A stretch of 64,000 bases of DNA from Psychromonas sp. Urea-02u-13. GTDB taxonomy: Bacteria > Pseudomonadota > Gammaproteobacteria > Enterobacterales > Psychromonadaceae. The notes below the pieces were generated by a model. The model saw only the letters and a list, made by a program, of their open reading frames with translations, was not told the DNA's origin and did not search any database. Each line of letters starts with the position of its first letter. Positions within the stretch are counted from its first letter, which is position 1. The stretch spans positions 1 to 64,000 of the forward strand of contig NZ_PJBZ01000068.1 in the NCBI RefSeq assembly GCF_002835995.1. Direction: 5' to 3'. The translations under genes were made by a program, and so were the position numbers. Of this stretch, positions 16,648 to 25,367 are shown piece by piece.

Positions 16648-18210
16648 ATGTCTGAATTAAAAGAATTTTTACTGCCTGATATTGGTGCTGATGCTGCTGA
16701 TGTTACTGAAATTTTAGTGTCTGTTGGCGATGTTATCGTTGAAGATCAAGATGTGATGTCAATTGAAGGTGATAAAGCTTCAATGGACGTACCTGCTGCA
16801 TTTGGCGGCACGGTTAAAGAAATCAAAATGAACGTGGGTGACAGCGTTTCTGAAGGCCAAGTGGTTTTAATCATTGAAGTTGCTGGCGCTGCCACTGCAG
16901 AAGCACCTGTTGCTGCTGTTGTTACAGAAGCTGTGGCTGAAGTTGCTGCTCCTGCTGCTGCAACACAACTAAAAGAAGTTTGTGTTCCTGATATCGGTGG
17001 TGATGAAGTTGAAGTAACAGAAGTGTTAGTTTCTGTTGGTGATGTGATTGCAGAAGACCAAGATATCCTTTCTGTTGAAGGTGATAAAGCTTCAATGGAC
17101 GTACCTGCACCGTTTGCTGGTACTGTAAAAGAAATTAAAATCGCTGCTGGCGATAAAGTATCTGAAGGCACATTAATTCTAGTAGTTGAAGCATTAGGTA
17201 GCGCACCGGCTGCTGCACCTGCACAAGCCGCTGCTCCAGTTGCCGCTCCTGCACCTAAAGCTGCGCCTGCTGCCGCGAAAGCTGCTGAACCTGTGACTAC
17301 TGGTTCAATCAAAGCGTCTCCTTCAGTGCGTCGTTTAGCACGTGAATTTGACCTTGATTTAGCACGCATTCCAGCAACTGGCCGTAAAGGTCGCATTAGC
17401 AAAGATGACGTACAAAAATTTGTTAAAGCACAATTAGCAATCGCAAAAAGCGGTGGCGGTGGTGGTTTACAAGTATTGCCTTACGCTGAAATTGATTACT
17501 CTAAATTTGGTGAAATTGAGATTAAACCTCTTTCACGTATTCAGAAAATCTCTGGTCCAACATTGCACCGTAACTGGGTAACTATCCCACACGTAACGCA
17601 GTTTGATGAAGCAGATATCACTGATTTAGAAACGTTCCGTAAAGAGCAAAATGCAATTGCTGCTAAACAAGATTTAGGTCTTAAAATTAGCCCGCTTGTA
17701 TTTATGATGAAAGCCGTTGCTAAAGCATTAAAAGAATACCCTAACTTCAATGCTGCACTATCAACTGATGGCGAAAATGTAATTCTTAAGAAATACATCA
17801 ACATCGGTATCGCAGTAGATACACCAAACGGTCTAGTTGTTCCTGTTGTTAAAGATGTAATTAACAAAGGCATTTACGATATTTCTCGTGAACTGGGTGA
17901 AATCTCTCAAAAAGCACGTAAAGGCAAACTAACTGCGAAAGATATGCAGGGTGGAAGCATGAGTATTTCAAGTCTTGGCGGTATCGGTGGTACACAATTT
18001 ACACCTATCGTTAATGCACCTGAAGTAGCTATTTTAGGTGTTTCAAAATCTGCGATGAAGCCTGTTTGGGATGGCGCTAAATTTGAGCCTCGCTTAATGG
18101 TTCCGCTTGCTCTTTCTTACGATCATCGTGTTATTGATGGTGCTGATGGCGCACGCTTTATTACTGCAATTAACAACTACTTATCTGATCTACGCACGTT
18201 GATCCTATAA
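16648..18210 (+). CDS. aceF: Dihydrolipoamide acetyltransferase (PDH E2)
   Basis: Core E2 subunit, transferring acetyl from lipoyl-lysine to CoA. Two lipoyl domains are present, with lipoylated lysines in [11 protein letters not shown] at K43 and K147, an Ala/Pro linker (about 185-215), a peripheral-subunit-binding domain ([18 protein letters not shown], near 224) and the acyltransferase domain with catalytic DHRVIDG (H493, D497). At 520 aa it has two lipoyl domains, against three in E. coli. GGAAG precedes the ATG. A long antisense open frame at 16746-17402 is a composition shadow of the Ala-rich part. Confidence 0.98.
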   Translation: MSELKEFLLPDIGADAADVTEILVSVGDVIVEDQDVMSIEGDKASMDVPAAFGGTVKEIKMNVGDSVSEGQVVLIIEVAGAATAEAPVAAVVTEAVAEVAAPAAATQLKEVCVPDIGGDEVEVTEVLVSVGDVIAEDQDILSVEGDKASMDVPAPFAGTVKEIKIAAGDKVSEGTLILVVEALGSAPAAAPAQAAAPVAAPAPKAAPAAAKAAEPVTTGSIKASPSVRRLAREFDLDLARIPATGRKGRISKDDVQKFVKAQLAIAKSGGGGGLQVLPYAEIDYSKFGEIEIKPLSRIQKISGPTLHRNWVTIPHVTQFDEADITDLETFRKEQNAIAAKQDLGLKISPLVFMMKAVAKALKEYPNFNAALSTDGENVILKKYINIGIAVDTPNGLVVPVVKDVINKGIYDISRELGEISQKARKGKLTAKDMQGGSMSISSLGGIGGTQFTPIVNAPEVAILGVSKSAMKPVWDGAKFEPRLMVPLALSYDHRVIDGADGARFITAINNYLSDLRTLIL

Positions 18211-18305
18211 ATTTGTTAGCGCTGTACGAGACGAATAAGTTGCCACAAAAAATTGTCAATACTAAGGTTTCGTACAATTTAAAGTAATTCCAAAAATTAT
18301 GTTAA

Positions 18306-18335
18306 CGGGTCGGCATTTGTCGACCTTTTATTTTG
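18306..18335 (+). terminator. Weak hairpin between aceF and lpd
   Basis: GGGTCG and CGACCT flank a short loop and are followed by TTTATTTT. The stem is only five to six pairs. It could partly separate aceEF from lpd, which has 200 bp of its own upstream DNA. Confidence 0.4.
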
Positions 18336-18410
18336 CATTTATTTAACATTTAAATAGAATCAACGCATATTTAAATGTTGGCATTATTGATATCAAACAC
18401 AGAGGTCAAA

Positions 18411-19844
18411 ATGAGTAAAGAAATCAAAGCACAAGTTGTCGTAATAGGCTCTGGCCCTGCTGGTTATTCAGCAGCATTTCGCGCAGCAGATTTAGGTTTA
18501 GAAACTGTATTAATCGAAAAATATGAAACACTAGGTGGTGTTTGTCTGAATGTTGGTTGTATTCCTTCTAAAGCTTTACTTCATGTATCAAAAGTAATTG
18601 AAGAAGCAAAAGCATTATCAGAGCATGGTGTTTTATTTGGCGAACCTTCAACAGATATCGATAAAATCCGTATCTGGAAAGACAAAGTTGTTTCACAGCT
18701 AACTGGCGGCCTTCAAGGCATGGCTAAAATGCGTAAAGTGACAACTGTAAATGGTTGGGGACGCTTTACTGGCGCTAATACTATTGAAGCGACAGATCGT
18801 GAAGGCGAAGTGACTACAATCACTTTTGATAACGCAATCATTGCTGCCGGCTCTCGCCCAGTTAAATTACCGTTTATTCCGCATGATGATCCACGTGTTT
18901 GGGATTCTACAGATGCGCTTGAACTTAAATCTGTACCAAAACGTTTACTTATTTTAGGCGGTGGTATCATCGGTCTTGAAATGGGAACAGTTTACAAATC
19001 ATTAGGTTCTGATGTTGATGTTGTAGAATTTGCTGACCAATTAGTGCCTGCTGCCGATAAAGATATTGTGCAAGTTTACACTAAGAAAGTTAAAGACAAG
19101 TTCAACATCATGTTATCAACTAAAGTAACGGGCGTTGATGCTAAAGAAGACGCGTTATACGTTTCTTTTGAAGGTAAAAATGCACCCGCTGAAGCGAAAG
19201 CTTATGATGCTGTATTAGTGGCTGTTGGTCGTGTTCCAAACGGTTTCTCAGTAGATGCTGAAAAAGCGGGTATTACGGTAACAGAACGTGGTTTCATTGA
19301 AGTTGATAAGCAAATGATGACTAACGTGCCACACATTCACGCAATCGGCGATATCGTTGGTCAACCTATGCTTGCGCATAAAGGTGTGCATGAAGGCCAT
19401 GTTGCTGCTGAAGTTATCGCGGGTAAGAAACATTACTTTGATCCTAAAACAATTCCTTCAATTGCTTACACTGAGCCAGAAATGGCATGGGTTGGTTTAA
19501 CTGAACGTGAAGCGAAAGAGCAAGGTATTAACTTCGAAAAATCAGTATTCCCTTGGGCGGCTTCTGGTCGTGCAATCGCATCTGATTGCTCTGACGGTAT
19601 GACTAAGCTTATCTTTGATAAAGATACTCACCGTATTATTGGTGGTTCAGTTGTTGGTACTAACGCAGGTGAATTATTAGGTGAAATCGGTCTTGCAATC
19701 GAAATGGGTTGTGATGCAGAAGATATCGCATTAACTATTCATGCTCACCCAACATTACATGAATCTGTTGGTCTTGCTGCTGAAATTTACGAAGGTTCTA
19801 TTACAGATCTTCCAAATGCAAAAGCAGTTAAACGTAAAAAATAA
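18411..19844 (+). CDS. lpd: Dihydrolipoamide dehydrogenase (E3)
   Basis: FAD/NAD flavoprotein reoxidising dihydrolipoamide in the pyruvate and 2-oxoglutarate dehydrogenase complexes and the glycine cleavage system. FAD site VVVIGSGPAGYSAA, redox disulfide GGVCLNVGC (C45, C50), NAD site LILGGGIIGLEMGTV and C-terminal catalytic HAHPTLHE. The start is ATG 18411 (MSKEIKAQVV), preceded by AGAGG, giving 477 aa; an upstream in-frame ATG at 18375 lacks a ribosome site. Its separate upstream region suggests expression beyond the PDH operon. Confidence 0.98.
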   Translation: MSKEIKAQVVVIGSGPAGYSAAFRAADLGLETVLIEKYETLGGVCLNVGCIPSKALLHVSKVIEEAKALSEHGVLFGEPSTDIDKIRIWKDKVVSQLTGGLQGMAKMRKVTTVNGWGRFTGANTIEATDREGEVTTITFDNAIIAAGSRPVKLPFIPHDDPRVWDSTDALELKSVPKRLLILGGGIIGLEMGTVYKSLGSDVDVVEFADQLVPAADKDIVQVYTKKVKDKFNIMLSTKVTGVDAKEDALYVSFEGKNAPAEAKAYDAVLVAVGRVPNGFSVDAEKAGITVTERGFIEVDKQMMTNVPHIHAIGDIVGQPMLAHKGVHEGHVAAEVIAGKKHYFDPKTIPSIAYTEPEMAWVGLTEREAKEQGINFEKSVFPWAASGRAIASDCSDGMTKLIFDKDTHRIIGGSVVGTNAGELLGEIGLAIEMGCDAEDIALTIHAHPTLHESVGLAAEIYEGSITDLPNAKAVKRKK

Positions 19845-19867
19845 CCGTTTAATGACTTAGCATTTTG

Positions 19868-19902
19868 AGGCTTGTTATCGTTAAGGTAACAAGCCTTTTT
19901 TA
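19868..19902 (+). terminator. Intrinsic terminator after lpd
   Basis: AGGCTTGTTA (19868-19877) pairs with TAACAAGCCT (19887-19896), followed by a T-run. Confidence 0.9.
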
Positions 19903-19942
19903 TTTCTTTTAAATGTACGTTTGATCTTTACTTGATTGTTGT

Positions 19943-19970
19943 TTGATTGTTGAAGTTCTCTGTGTATGAT
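19943..19970 (+). promoter_or_regulatory. Sigma-70-type promoter for the STN-domain gene
   Basis: TTGATT (19943-19948), 16-base spacer and TATGAT (19965-19970) lie 42 bases before the ATG at 20013. Pattern-based only. Confidence 0.5.
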
Positions 19971-20012
19971 GCGCGTATATTGCTGTTATCATTGAAATTA
20001 CAAGGATGTACA

Positions 20013-20267
20013 ATGAAAAAGTTATTCGTAACAATGTTTGTTATTGCGACAATATCACCATCGGTATTTGCTAAGCCTGAAGTCATTAGTATCGAGATGA
20101 GTAATAAGAAGATGTCTGAAGTGGTACAAATTATTAATCGTATTTGTGATAGCCAAATTGCGCTTGAGAGCTTATCTAACCCACAAATGAATGTTAGTAT
20201 CGATTTAGAGAATAAGCAGTGTGTCGAAGTAGTTTCGCTGATTCAAAGCTTTGATAAAAGTGCTTAA
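20013..20267 (+). CDS. Small periplasmic protein, standalone STN-like domain
   Basis: An 84-residue exported protein. ATG 20013 is preceded by AAGGATG, and the first 20 residues are a clear signal peptide (MKKLFVTMFVIATISPSVFA). The remaining ~64 residues resemble the secretin/TonB short N-terminal (STN) fold: a beta strand ISIEMSNKKMSEVVQIIN, a helix, and VSIDLENKQCVEVVSLIQ, matching the pattern of a strand ending in a helix that scans 'L..L' positions. STN domains normally sit at the N-terminus of secretins or TonB receptors; here nothing is attached. Two cysteines (in RICDS and NKQCVE) could form a disulfide. Function unknown; own promoter and terminator. Confidence 0.65.
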   Translation: MKKLFVTMFVIATISPSVFAKPEVISIEMSNKKMSEVVQIINRICDSQIALESLSNPQMNVSIDLENKQCVEVVSLIQSFDKSA

Positions 20268-20289
20268 AATAAAGTAATAAAGATTTAAA

Positions 20290-20322
20290 AAGAAAAAGGG
20301 GAATCATATGATTCCCCTTTTT
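20290..20322. terminator. Bidirectional terminator between STN gene and torD
   Basis: AAAAGGGGAATCAT and ATGATTCCCCTTTT form a 14-bp stem with A-rich and T-rich flanks between convergent genes. Confidence 0.9.
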
Positions 20323-20940
20323 TTATGCGTTTAATTCATTAAGATCTTGTTCAACAAAGAGCAATAGAAGCTGACAAATACCTTGATAGAAACCGGAATT
20401 ATTCACCTTCTGAGTCGCGCTAACAAAAGTGCTTAACCAAGATAAAAGCTGATGCTCAATAAAGTCAGTTTGTGCTTGCTGACTATTTTCATCTTCTTTC
20501 ATGATTAGGTTACCTAAATAATCTAATTGAATCGCAATATGATCCGCCGGCTCTTTAAAGTCGGGGTCGATCATCAAGCCTTGCTGTTTAAAAATATCTA
20601 ACATCTCATGATGCGGTTTTTCAAATAGTTGACCCGTTTCAGAAAGATAAACAGACGCATAAGGCGGCGCGCCTTTTTTAGCATCCGTTAGAAACAGCTG
20701 ACTAAAGTCTGCTGCTAATTCTAAGCTAGGTTGCTTAATCGCCATAATGGTCACTAGCGCCGCTTTTATCTGCGCCACCGCTTGTTCAAATTTAGGCTCT
20801 GTACCTAGTTGAGTAAGCAGTGCTACGCCTTCGCCAGAAAAGTAATGAGCGAGTTTCTCTTTATCTAGCTCTTTTGTCAGCAAGGTTGCAAACCACCAAT
20901 AAAGGCTTGCGCGCTGCTCATTTAATTCATTTTCATCCAT
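20323..20940 (-). CDS. torD: TorD chaperone for TMAO reductase maturation
   Basis: Cytoplasmic chaperone of the TorD/DmsD family that binds apo-TorA and its Tat signal while the molybdenum cofactor is inserted. All-helical, 205 aa. The family motif EPADHIAIQLDYLGNLI and the preceding PPYASVYLSETGQLF are present. It is the last gene of torECAD, starting 9 bp after the torA stop, which fits co-translation with its client. Confidence 0.95.
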   Translation of the reverse strand: MDENELNEQRASLYWWFATLLTKELDKEKLAHYFSGEGVALLTQLGTEPKFEQAVAQIKAALVTIMAIKQPSLELAADFSQLFLTDAKKGAPPYASVYLSETGQLFEKPHHEMLDIFKQQGLMIDPDFKEPADHIAIQLDYLGNLIMKEDENSQQAQTDFIEHQLLSWLSTFVSATQKVNNSGFYQGICQLLLLFVEQDLNELNA

Positions 20941-20948
20941 TGATTGTA

Positions 20949-23414
20949 TTATCCTACTTCAGTTGGGCCTGAGAAGGCCGTTACAGCAGGTACTTTACCT
21001 GTAAATTTCTCATACTGCACTTGGCAAGTATTTGCGCTAGTTGCCTGTGCAAGCTCTGAGGTTGGAATATCTTGCGTTAAGGTATTTGGATCGCCGTAGG
21101 TACACATTGAACCAATTGACTCATCGACAGGGGCATACCAAGCGCCTTCTTCGATACGTGCCACACCTTCTGAGAAATTATCTGAAACAACCGCACCGGC
21201 AAGTAGTTGACCACGATCGTTAAATACACGCACTAAATCACCATCTTTAATGCCACGTTGCTTAGCATCTTGTGGATTAAGATAGATTGGCTCACGACCT
21301 TTCACCGTGTAAGTTTCACGGAATTGCTGTGAATCACACATCTGTGAATGTAAACGTTTGTTCGGGTGACAAGATTGTAACCAAATAGGGTGCTTGTCTG
21401 AACCAGGACCACCGTGTGAACGTTCTGATTTTTCAAACCACATTGGATGACCTTGACACTCTTTGTAACCGTATCTGTCAATCTTACGACTAAATATTTC
21501 GATAAAGCCCGATGGTGTACCCAACGCATTGATCTCTGGATCTTCTCGGAAAGCCGCTTGGCGAGTCCAATCTTTACCTTTACCAAAATCTACAAAACCT
21601 TCTTTCCAGAATGTTTTGAAATCAGGCATTTTAAAGCCTGCTTTATTGGCTTCAACACAATCATTATACAATTTTTCTACCCACTGCATTTCACTTTTAC
21701 CACGGGTGTAATCGTGCTCTTGACCTAATTTACGGGCAAGCAGGGTAAAGATTTCAAAGTCTGTTTTAGATTGAAATAGTGGATCAACCAATTTCTGCAT
21801 GGCAATAATGCCACGTGCGCTGTATGAACCGTAAAGATCTAAATCGTTACGCTCCCATTGTGTACAAGCGGGTAATACGATGTCAGAAAAACGACAGGTT
21901 GCCGTCCAAGTGAAATCAACGGAAACAACTGTTTCAAGCTTATGGAAGGCTTTTTTCATGTTGTTACGATCTTGGTGATGATGCCAAGGATTACAACCTG
22001 AAAAGACCATCATCTTGATATCGGGTAGAGTGATCGTCGCACCATTCGCTTGAATCTTCTTACCTGGTTCTAAAATACTGTCGACCCAGCGTGCAACAGG
22101 AATAGTACTGCTGTAACCGTTAAAGTCTTTGTTTTTATGAATACGGTTTTGTGGTTTATCTGGATTACGTGGGAATCCACCTGGGCCTGCAGCACCCGTT
22201 GAAGAAACACCCACCGAGCTATAGTGATGTGCGTAACTAATACCGCCACCAGGTAAGCCGATTTGGCCTAACATAGTCGCAAGCACGGCTGCCATCCAAT
22301 AAGGTTGTTCACCATGTTGCTGGCGTTGAATACTCCAACCGACCATAATTTGCGTACGTTCTTTAACAATCGTACGTGCAAATTCACGGATATCATCCGC
22401 TTTAATACCACAAATTGTTTCTGCCCATTCAGGTGTCTTTTCAACTTTATCTTTTGTCTCACCTAATAGGTAAGGCAAGAAATCTTCAAAACCTAATGCG
22501 TAGGTTTCAATAAATTTCTTATCGTATAAGTTTTCTTTATAAAGCGTATGCGCAATCGCCAACATAAACGGTACATCGGTTTGTGGGTTGATGTAGCGAT
22601 GCTCTGATTTTAAGTAATCTTGTGTTTTAGTGCCAACGGGATCAACACTGATCACGCGGATCTCTTTGTTGGCAATCTTCTCTTTTAATTGCTCAAGGTA
22701 TTCAAATGACTCGTGCGTTTCACAATTCCAACCGACCTGAAGATTTTTAACTAAATCATTACCCCAAAGTACAATGGTTTTACTGTTTTTTAGGATCAAA
22801 GGCCATGAAGTACCTTGTGCATATACTTCTGTGGTGCCTAATACGTAAGGCATGATCGTTTGACCTGCGCCCGTAGAGTAGTCACCTACTTTATTAACCG
22901 TATAACCATGCATCGCAATCGCACGTGCCATGTGATTACCACAAGAATGTACTTGGCCTGTTGAGCGCCAACCTGTACTACCTGCATGAATTGCCCACGG
23001 ACCGTATTGCGTTTGCATACGTTCAAGTTCACTGTGGAATAGGGTGATTGCTTCATCCCACGTCACACGAATAAAGCGGTTGTCGCCACGTTTAGTGGTA
23101 TCACTTTTTTCACGGTTTAAATACCACTCGTAACGCACCATTGGGTAGCGAATACGAGAAGGGCTATAAATAATACCTTTGATACCATTAAGCATATCCG
23201 TTGGATATTTATCGACTTCAAAGGCTTTAATTTCTTGTACTTTACCTGCGTAAACACGTGCGCGGAAAGCGCCCCAATGGGAACCACTTACTTTCCAAGT
23301 GCCCGCGACTTCTGTAGTGGCAGCATGTGCCACTTGTAATAACCCAGGTCCAACTAATGCAGCACCACTAGAAGCTAACAAACCTTTTAAAAAACTACGT
23401 CTTGAAATTGACAT
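20949..23414 (-). CDS. torA: Trimethylamine-N-oxide reductase, catalytic subunit
   Basis: Periplasmic molybdoenzyme reducing TMAO to trimethylamine in anaerobic respiration. The N-terminus is a twin-arginine signal ([14 protein letters not shown]) cleaved near AHA-A. 821 aa and colinear with DMSO/TMAO-reductase-family bis-MGD enzymes: [18 protein letters not shown] (region of the molybdenum-ligand serine), [16 protein letters not shown] and the C-terminal MGD-binding [13 protein letters not shown]. There is no N-terminal Fe-S Cys motif, as expected for TorA. It is fed by TorC immediately upstream. Confidence 0.97.
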   Translation of the reverse strand: MSISRRSFLKGLLASSGAALVGPGLLQVAHAATTEVAGTWKVSGSHWGAFRARVYAGKVQEIKAFEVDKYPTDMLNGIKGIIYSPSRIRYPMVRYEWYLNREKSDTTKRGDNRFIRVTWDEAITLFHSELERMQTQYGPWAIHAGSTGWRSTGQVHSCGNHMARAIAMHGYTVNKVGDYSTGAGQTIMPYVLGTTEVYAQGTSWPLILKNSKTIVLWGNDLVKNLQVGWNCETHESFEYLEQLKEKIANKEIRVISVDPVGTKTQDYLKSEHRYINPQTDVPFMLAIAHTLYKENLYDKKFIETYALGFEDFLPYLLGETKDKVEKTPEWAETICGIKADDIREFARTIVKERTQIMVGWSIQRQQHGEQPYWMAAVLATMLGQIGLPGGGISYAHHYSSVGVSSTGAAGPGGFPRNPDKPQNRIHKNKDFNGYSSTIPVARWVDSILEPGKKIQANGATITLPDIKMMVFSGCNPWHHHQDRNNMKKAFHKLETVVSVDFTWTATCRFSDIVLPACTQWERNDLDLYGSYSARGIIAMQKLVDPLFQSKTDFEIFTLLARKLGQEHDYTRGKSEMQWVEKLYNDCVEANKAGFKMPDFKTFWKEGFVDFGKGKDWTRQAAFREDPEINALGTPSGFIEIFSRKIDRYGYKECQGHPMWFEKSERSHGGPGSDKHPIWLQSCHPNKRLHSQMCDSQQFRETYTVKGREPIYLNPQDAKQRGIKDGDLVRVFNDRGQLLAGAVVSDNFSEGVARIEEGAWYAPVDESIGSMCTYGDPNTLTQDIPTSELAQATSANTCQVQYEKFTGKVPAVTAFSGPTEVG

Positions 23415-23427
23415 TGTGAGCTCCTAA

Positions 23428-24609
23428 TTAATGCGCTTCATCTGAAAAATCAGATGAGTGTTTTTGTAAATATTTAAGGACTAATGCTTGTGTATCACCG
23501 TCTAAATTCACGAATGACAACATGCCATTAAACATACCTGGCCAAGTGTTGGTATCGAAATGGTTTTCTGCTGGCTGGGTATGACAAACACTACAGCTAG
23601 TATCGTAAGTCGATTTAGCAAAGGTCCACAAGGTATCGCGAGACTCAGTCAAAGAACCATTACGTGCCCACAGTTTTACTTCTACTTTCTGCCAAGGCAA
23701 ACCTGTCAGATCATCAATTTTAGTTTCACCTTTATTCATGTAGTCATCACTTTGCGCGACTTCTTTAGTCAGGTAACCATCGTTGATGTTCATTGCAAAG
23801 TCTTCAAACATAACACGGCCAAAACCTTTCGTTTTACGCCATACATCAAGCTCAACCTGAATCGCGTCACCTTCAACTGCCAGTACGGTTACTTTAGTGG
23901 CTGCATTTAATTGGCCCGCTTCAGTGGTCATTGTCTCATCGGTAAATAACGGTAGCTGTCGAACGCTGTAATAACTGTTGCCCGCTTTGTAGCCTGATGT
24001 CGCCATCTCTTCAAGTTTAGATAGCGTACCTTCACCAGAGTTCATGTTATCAGGTAAGTTATGTGCGATTCCTTTATGACAATCGACACAACTTTGATCG
24101 CGCTCAGCTGCCATTTTCATCTGTACTTGTGCTCGTTCAGACATTATTTCAAAGTCCATGCTTTCGTAGTTATGACAGTTTTTACATTCCATTGAATTAT
24201 TTGCGCTGAATCGATCCCACTCATGCTGTGCAAGCTCGCCACGTTTCGCTAAGAATTTTTCGCGTGTATTAACCGTACCAAAAACAGTTGCCCAAACTTC
24301 CTTAGAAGCTTGCATTTTTCTGGCGATTTTATCGCTCCAATTGTGTGGAACATGACAATCTGGACAGGTTGCTCGTACACCTGAACGGTTTTGCCAATGC
24401 ACTGTTTCTTGCAGTTCTACGTAGACGTTATCTGCCATTTCATGACAGCCAATACAGAACTTTTCGGTATTAGTTACTTCAAGTGCGGTATTAAAACCAC
24501 CCCAAAAGATGATACCGGCGAGGAACCCGCCAATGGTTAAAAAACCGAAGCTTAAATGAACGCTTGGTTTGCTGGCAATGTGCCAAAAACGTTTGATGAT
24601 TTGAATCAT
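23428..24609 (-). CDS. torC: Pentaheme c-type cytochrome TorC
   Basis: NapC/NirT-family membrane-anchored cytochrome passing electrons from menaquinol to TorA. One N-terminal membrane helix (about 19-40) is followed by four NapC-type haem sites (CIGCH, CPDCH, CKNCH, CVDCH) and a C-terminal monohaem domain with CSVCH, five CXXCH in all. 393 aa matches E. coli TorC. It lies 13 bp before torA. Confidence 0.97.
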   Translation of the reverse strand: MIQIIKRFWHIASKPSVHLSFGFLTIGGFLAGIIFWGGFNTALEVTNTEKFCIGCHEMADNVYVELQETVHWQNRSGVRATCPDCHVPHNWSDKIARKMQASKEVWATVFGTVNTREKFLAKRGELAQHEWDRFSANNSMECKNCHNYESMDFEIMSERAQVQMKMAAERDQSCVDCHKGIAHNLPDNMNSGEGTLSKLEEMATSGYKAGNSYYSVRQLPLFTDETMTTEAGQLNAATKVTVLAVEGDAIQVELDVWRKTKGFGRVMFEDFAMNINDGYLTKEVAQSDDYMNKGETKIDDLTGLPWQKVEVKLWARNGSLTESRDTLWTFAKSTYDTSCSVCHTQPAENHFDTNTWPGMFNGMLSFVNLDGDTQALVLKYLQKHSSDFSDEAH

Positions 24610-24638
24610 AATGAGACCTTAATAATTAGAGTGGAAGG

Positions 24639-24809
24639 TTAATGGCCAGGAGGACCCATTAAAAACATTTGTAGGAACCATATTCCAAAGCCATAAGCGC
24701 CAATTAAGGCAACACTTAACGCTGGAAATAGGCAAACAGTAAGTACAAGAAATGTTTTCCATTCTGAGGCCTTATTGTGTACTTCAGGCTCATTGTGATT
24801 ATCTGACAT
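24639..24809 (-). CDS. torE: Small membrane protein TorE (NapE/TorE family)
   Basis: A 56-residue single-span membrane protein heading torECAD. The start was set at the ATG ending at 24809 (MSDNHNEPEVHNKASEWKTF), which gives the family's usual short hydrophilic N-terminus before one hydrophobic helix (VLTVCLFPALSVALIGAYGF). A longer frame to 24911 lacks a ribosome site and runs through the leader hairpin. The role of TorE/NapE is not settled; it is generally found with tor or nap operons. Confidence 0.85.
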   Translation of the reverse strand: MSDNHNEPEVHNKASEWKTFLVLTVCLFPALSVALIGAYGFGIWFLQMFLMGPPGH

Positions 24810-24855
24810 AAGTATTCCAAAATAATAAATAATATTAGGACAATATATTGCCCAG

Positions 24856-24874
24856 CTCTCTGCTTTCCAGAGAG
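24856..24874 (-). promoter_or_regulatory. Leader hairpin upstream of torE
   Basis: CTCTCTG (24856-24862) and CAGAGAG (24868-24874) form a perfect 7-bp stem with a 5-base loop, about 50 bases before the torE start. No T-run follows in the direction of transcription, so it is more likely a leader structure than a terminator. Confidence 0.4.
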
Positions 24875-24970
24875 TAGGTTTGAAAAGAGATAAACTCAAG
24901 TTTACAGTCAAATATATAGCATGTAAATGCTTTGTATCTTATGTAACTTATTGTAATTGATGTGTTTTAA

Positions 24971-24984
24971 TTGATCTAGATCAA
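24971..24984. promoter_or_regulatory. FNR-type binding site upstream of torECAD
   Basis: TTGATCTAGATCAA is a perfect 14-bp palindrome and a full match to the FNR consensus TTGATnnnnATCAA. It is 162 bp before the torE start and implies anaerobic activation. Bases 24985-25367, on to the acnB stop, show no gene or clear terminator. Confidence 0.8.
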
Positions 24985-25367
24985 TGTTTTTTAAGGGAGT
25001 TGGTTTTGATGTTTTTTGTGGGAAGGAGTAACGCTGTCAATGCAGTTTATAACTTAGGCCATGATACTTTAACTGGTATTTTAACTGACATTTTGTTATC
25101 TACTAATCATAAGCGCTTCTAAAAAGACTTTTTATTTTTTCCTGGTCTAGCTAATTACTGCTTTGAGATCAATAGAATGAAGTTGTCGTGCAGGGGGGCT
25201 TTGAAACCTCTGTAAATCTACATTAGTAAAATATTAATGGGTAAATATTCAAATTAAAAAAAAGAGGCTTACTTATTTTAGTTGATTGGGAGTTTACCTC
25301 ACTCAATCCAAATAAATAACCCTCATATTTTATTCTCATTTAGCGTTTAAAATAGCGCTTCTGAGCA

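Noticed and set aside
16746-17402. 218-codon antisense ORF across aceF
   Set aside because: It mirrors the Ala/Pro-rich, low-complexity lipoyl and linker region of a certain gene and has no ribosome site.
24810-24911. N-terminal extension of torE
   Set aside because: The extra 34 residues run through the leader hairpin and have no ribosome site; family members begin at the MSDN methionine.
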